Source: Larix sibirica
Lineage: Eukaryota; Streptophyta; Pinopsida; Pinales; Pinaceae
DNA: 11,163 nt
Reading direction: 5' to 3'
Assembly (NCBI GenBank): GCA_004151065.3
Contig: NWUY0300049543.1
Span: forward strand, 1-11,163
Below are positions 8,848-11,163 of the stretch, piece by piece (the stretch's first letter is position 1; each line of letters opens with the position of its first letter). The translations under genes were made by a program, and so were the position numbers. The notes beneath the pieces are model-generated. The model worked only from the letters and a program-made list of their open reading frames with translations, was not told the origin of the DNA and made no database searches.

Positions 8848-9056
8848 TTATGGATTTGTGATGTATTGGTTTCCATTTTATTGATATAGAAATTGATGGT
8901 TCCCCTTGTATTCATTGTGTTATTTCCATGTTATGCAATATTGATATTCGATCTTGTTATATATTGAATTATTAACTAGATTAGATATATACTTTCTATG
9001 CATTCTATATTGTTGAAAAGGTTTGAATAAGGTGTCTTTTGTCTCTTTGTGTGTAG
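8848..9056 (+). other. Candidate LTR-leader intron, copy B
   Basis: The acceptor CTCTTTGTGTGTAG ends at 9056 after a T-rich tract. The donor site that reads CAAG|GTATGG in copy C reads CAAG|TTATGG here, so the GT is lost and this copy could not splice at that site. Confidence 0.25.
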
Positions 9057-9301
9057 ATAGTAGGTGTTTAGAAGTTGGATAAAAGGATCTCTAGGAACTA
9101 CACTAGCCAGGATCATACGAAGGACAACCATTGGAAAGAAGGTACACTCGAATCATTCTATTTTCTATTGCATGCATATAGTAAAAGGGTTAGATATAGA
9201 GATAAATTATTGATCTCTATCCCTACTGGTTTTTTTGGGTATTGGGAACACCCAAGGGAGGTCTCACCTATCTGTAGGAGGAATTTTCTCCATAATAGAA
9301 T

Positions 9302-9319
9302 TGGTGACTCCGTTGGGGA
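9302..9319 (+). other. Primer binding site-like sequence after LTR B
   Basis: TGGTGACTCCGTTGGGGA starts with TGG, the complement of the CCA tail of a tRNA, and sits just after the LTR. It resembles the TGGCGACTC-type primer site that I recall for Ogre/Tat elements, said to use a tRNA-Arg. C-to-T changes would explain the differences. The tRNA identity is not verified. Confidence 0.6.
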
Positions 9320-10691
9320 TGAACCTTTGAATTCTTCCTTAGATCCCATTCTTTTTCCTTAGATCCATTCATTCCCTTGCTTGTATTTCGTTGTTGAGTG
9401 TGTGATTTGGTTAATTTTACTCCTTCCATTGGATCTAATCCTATTATAGGATTTGAAAATAATCTCATATTCGATTAAGATCTAAGTCGAATTTTAGATT
9501 TGGGTTTGCCATGTGTGTGTTCATTCTTTTAAGAATTTGAGGGCAGATTTTGTATCGGTTGTAGCATACAATCTATTGATTGGAAGTATGACATATAAAA
9601 ATTCAAATCAAACCCTCAAAAATTTCTTATCCAATGGCACTAATTTTTTTGAAATCTGATCACCCAATGAAAATATATTTTCTCTACAATATTTCTGTCC
9701 ACACAAAAAATTCCTGAAAAAGTGCAAATTTTAAACGAAGATATCTTTGCTTCCTAGACTCGGATTTGAGTGTTTTTTTTCAAATCATGTATTTTTTTAG
9801 GGGAATTTAGATCTATAATTTGTTTCAAGAAATTTTGATTATAAAGGTACATAAATTAGTTTTAGTTTTACTTCCCTCTTTTGAGATTATCCAAGCTTAT
9901 TGAGTCTTTTGTTTGTGGGGTGTTTCTCATTTGAAGAAAGGGTTATTGGGTTTGCTTGTTGTACCATTCTTATGAATCTGTTTACATGCTGGAGATTTAT
10001 TTTGATCCTCTTGTGAGTGTATTTTAAAAGGAACCTTTGCATAGTCTTCCCCTTTCATGAACTTGGACTTCTAAGCTTGATTTGGTTTGAGGAAAATCTT
10101 TTGGGCATAGTTTTTCTTCATTTGGTTTTTCTTGTTAAATCACTTTCCATCATTGATTTTTTGGGTTTCTCTTGAAAATAAATGTTGGGTGTATTATTTT
10201 TTGGGTGCATTTTGTTTTGGTGTGAAGAAAATATTGTACTCTTGTCTCTATTTCTTTTTTTATTATTATTGATACCACAAAAAAAAGACAAAAACACAAG
10301 AAAAATAACAAAAAAAACATATTTGCATCCCTTTAAAGCATCAAAAGTGTGAAGCTTTTGTGCATTTGGAAAAAATTTGGGTGTTGAGTTGAAGTGCATT
10401 GTTATTGTGAGTGTGCATGAAAAGTATCTTCCCTTTATTTAGATAGAGTTCATCGAAGAAAAAAGGAAAAAGATTTATCATATGGCATGGTTTGTCTTGA
10501 TTAAGTCAACAATGCCACTGAAGTTGCACTCCATTACCTTTTGAGTAATAAAGCCATTAAAAGAAACACATAATTAAAATCAATGAGACATTTTTATTTT
10601 GATAGAAAACACACACTAGTTATGGCTAGGGCCTTGGGATTAGGTTATGGAGAGTAAAATTTCCCAGGCCACAAAATTTCAATTAGAATTG
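9320..10691 (+). other. Leader-like, T-rich sequence after the primer site, no gene
   Basis: About 1.37 kb between the primer site of LTR B and LTR C. It holds a short direct repeat (TTCCTTAGATCC at 9335-9346 and 9355-9366), many T runs, and an A/T low-complexity patch near 10250-10320. No frame with retrotransposon gag motifs is seen. The minus-strand frame at 10118-10399 is low-complexity Lys/Asn/Phe sequence. Long untranslated leaders are usual in Tat-type elements, so this may be the leader of element B; a truncated or non-autonomous interior is also possible. Confidence 0.45.
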
Positions 10692-10692
10692 N
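10692..10692. other. Ambiguous base at the start of LTR C homology
   Basis: A single N. The bases before it (CAATTAGAATTG) do not match LTR B, while those after it (TATAGTGGATCCATAGTG) match B from 8667 exactly. Confidence 0.7.
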
Positions 10693-11163
10693 TATAGTGG
10701 ATCCATAGTGCTCTCATGATCAAGAGGGAAAGTAAGTAAATGTTTCCCAATTTTCAGAGAGAGTCTCTTCCTTCCTTGTGTGATCATCATTGAGAGAGAG
10801 CCCAAACTTTGGTGATTGAGGTTAGGAGGAGTGTGGGTCAAGGAGTCAAGGAGATCTATCATCATGAATCAAGGTATGGATTTGTGATGTATCAATTTCC
10901 ATTTTATTGATATAGACATCGATGGATTCCCCCGATATTCAGTGTGTTATTTCCATGCTATGCACTATTGATATTGGATCTTGTTATTTATTGGATTAAT
11001 TGGATTAGATCTATAATCCTTATGAATTTTATATCACTGAAAATGTTTGAGGAATGTTTTTGTCTGTATTTATGTGTGTAGGAAGCAGGTGTTTAGGAGT
11101 TGGAGCAGAGGTTCACTAGGAGCTACACCAGTGGAGATTATATGAAGGACAACTATCAGAAAG
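10693..11163 (+). mobile_element. LTR copy C, 5' part missing, runs off the right edge
   Basis: Aligns collinearly with LTR B from 8667 to about 9138, by eye at about 80 percent identity with small indels. It lacks the U3 part with the palindrome and TATA box, and starts right after the N at 10692. Exact blocks include TATAGTGGATCCATAGTG, CTCTCATGATCAAGAG, TTCCATTTTATTGATATAGA and GTGTTATTTCCATG. The minus-strand frame at 10683-10865 is inside the LTR and is not a gene. Confidence 0.85.
10874..11081 (+). other. Candidate LTR-leader intron, copy C
   Basis: The best preserved version: donor CAAG|GTATGG at 10874, a T-rich interior, and acceptor TTTATGTGTGTAG ending at 11081, 208 bases in all. 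Copy B has the same interval at 209 bases. No transcript evidence is available. Confidence 0.35.

Larger units (their letters stand above)
8310..9300 (+). mobile_element. LTR copy B, nearly complete
   Basis: Starts with TGTTCTATCATT, aligned to the start of copy A. It carries the AT palindrome, the TATA box at 8598-8607, the segment GATTCTATAGTGGATCCATA that is shared with copy C but missing in A, and a 3' part shared with C (AGGAGCTTGGGTCAAGGA, TGTGATGTATTGG, TTCCATTTTATTGATATAGA, GTGTTTAGAAGTTGGA, GAAGGACAACCATTGG). A primer-binding-site-like sequence follows at 9302. The exact 3' end is not resolved; CA at 9291-9292 or the bases up to 9300 are both possible. The length of about 990 bases is normal for a plant gypsy LTR. 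The 95-codon frame at 9075-9362 lies inside the LTR and the primer site and is not a gene. Confidence 0.85.

Noticed and set aside
5790-9300. LTRs A and B as the two ends of one element
   Set aside because: No primer site follows A, no purine tract precedes B, the copies are strongly diverged, and no coding remnant is recognised between them.
9075-9362. 95-codon plus-strand frame
   Set aside because: It lies within LTR B and crosses the primer site; it is non-coding LTR sequence, and copy C does not support a protein.
10118-10399. 93-codon minus-strand frame
   Set aside because: Low-complexity A/T sequence giving Lys/Asn/Phe-rich translation without motifs.
1-11163. CRISPR array, tRNA or rRNA genes, bacterial operon
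   Set aside because: No regular spaced repeats, no cloverleaf or rRNA signature, and the only coding remnants are plant retrotransposon.

Overview
The window looks like repeat-derived nuclear DNA from a seed plant with a large, slowly purged genome. A gymnosperm would fit, but that is only a guess. I see no intact host gene, no RNA gene and no prokaryotic feature. Almost everything recognisable is decayed Ty3/gypsy-type LTR retrotransposon, full of stop codons and frameshifts, many of them transitions of the kind that follow cytosine methylation.

Left half (1-5789, minus strand): one long degenerate retrotransposon interior. Read from right to left it gives a protease, a gag-like domain, reverse transcriptase, RNase H, integrase (zinc finger, D-D35-E core, C-terminal module), an unassigned spacer of about 0.5 kb, and then a second, separate open frame that runs off the left edge. 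The domain order and the downstream extra frame suggest the plant Tat/Athila side of Ty3/gypsy. The true gag end (right) and both LTRs of this element are absent.

Right half (5790-11163, plus strand): three diverged copies of one LTR family. LTR A (5790-6482) abuts the truncated pol in the opposite orientation. LTR B (8310 to about 9300) is the most complete, with a TATA box and a primer-binding-site-like sequence just after it. LTR C (10693 to the window end) has only the downstream part. By eye B and C match at roughly 80 percent, so they are old copies and not one recent insertion. Between them lie AT-rich stretches with no recognisable gene (6484-8309 and 9320-10691).

The two single N bases (6483 and 10692) sit exactly where LTR A homology stops and LTR C homology begins, so those junctions may be assembly joins. 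The most interesting items are a possible intron inside the LTR leader conserved across copies, the gag-like domain placed between protease and reverse transcriptase, the long frame-preserved accessory ORF downstream of integrase, and the pattern of lost catalytic residues. I found no convincing novel functional system.
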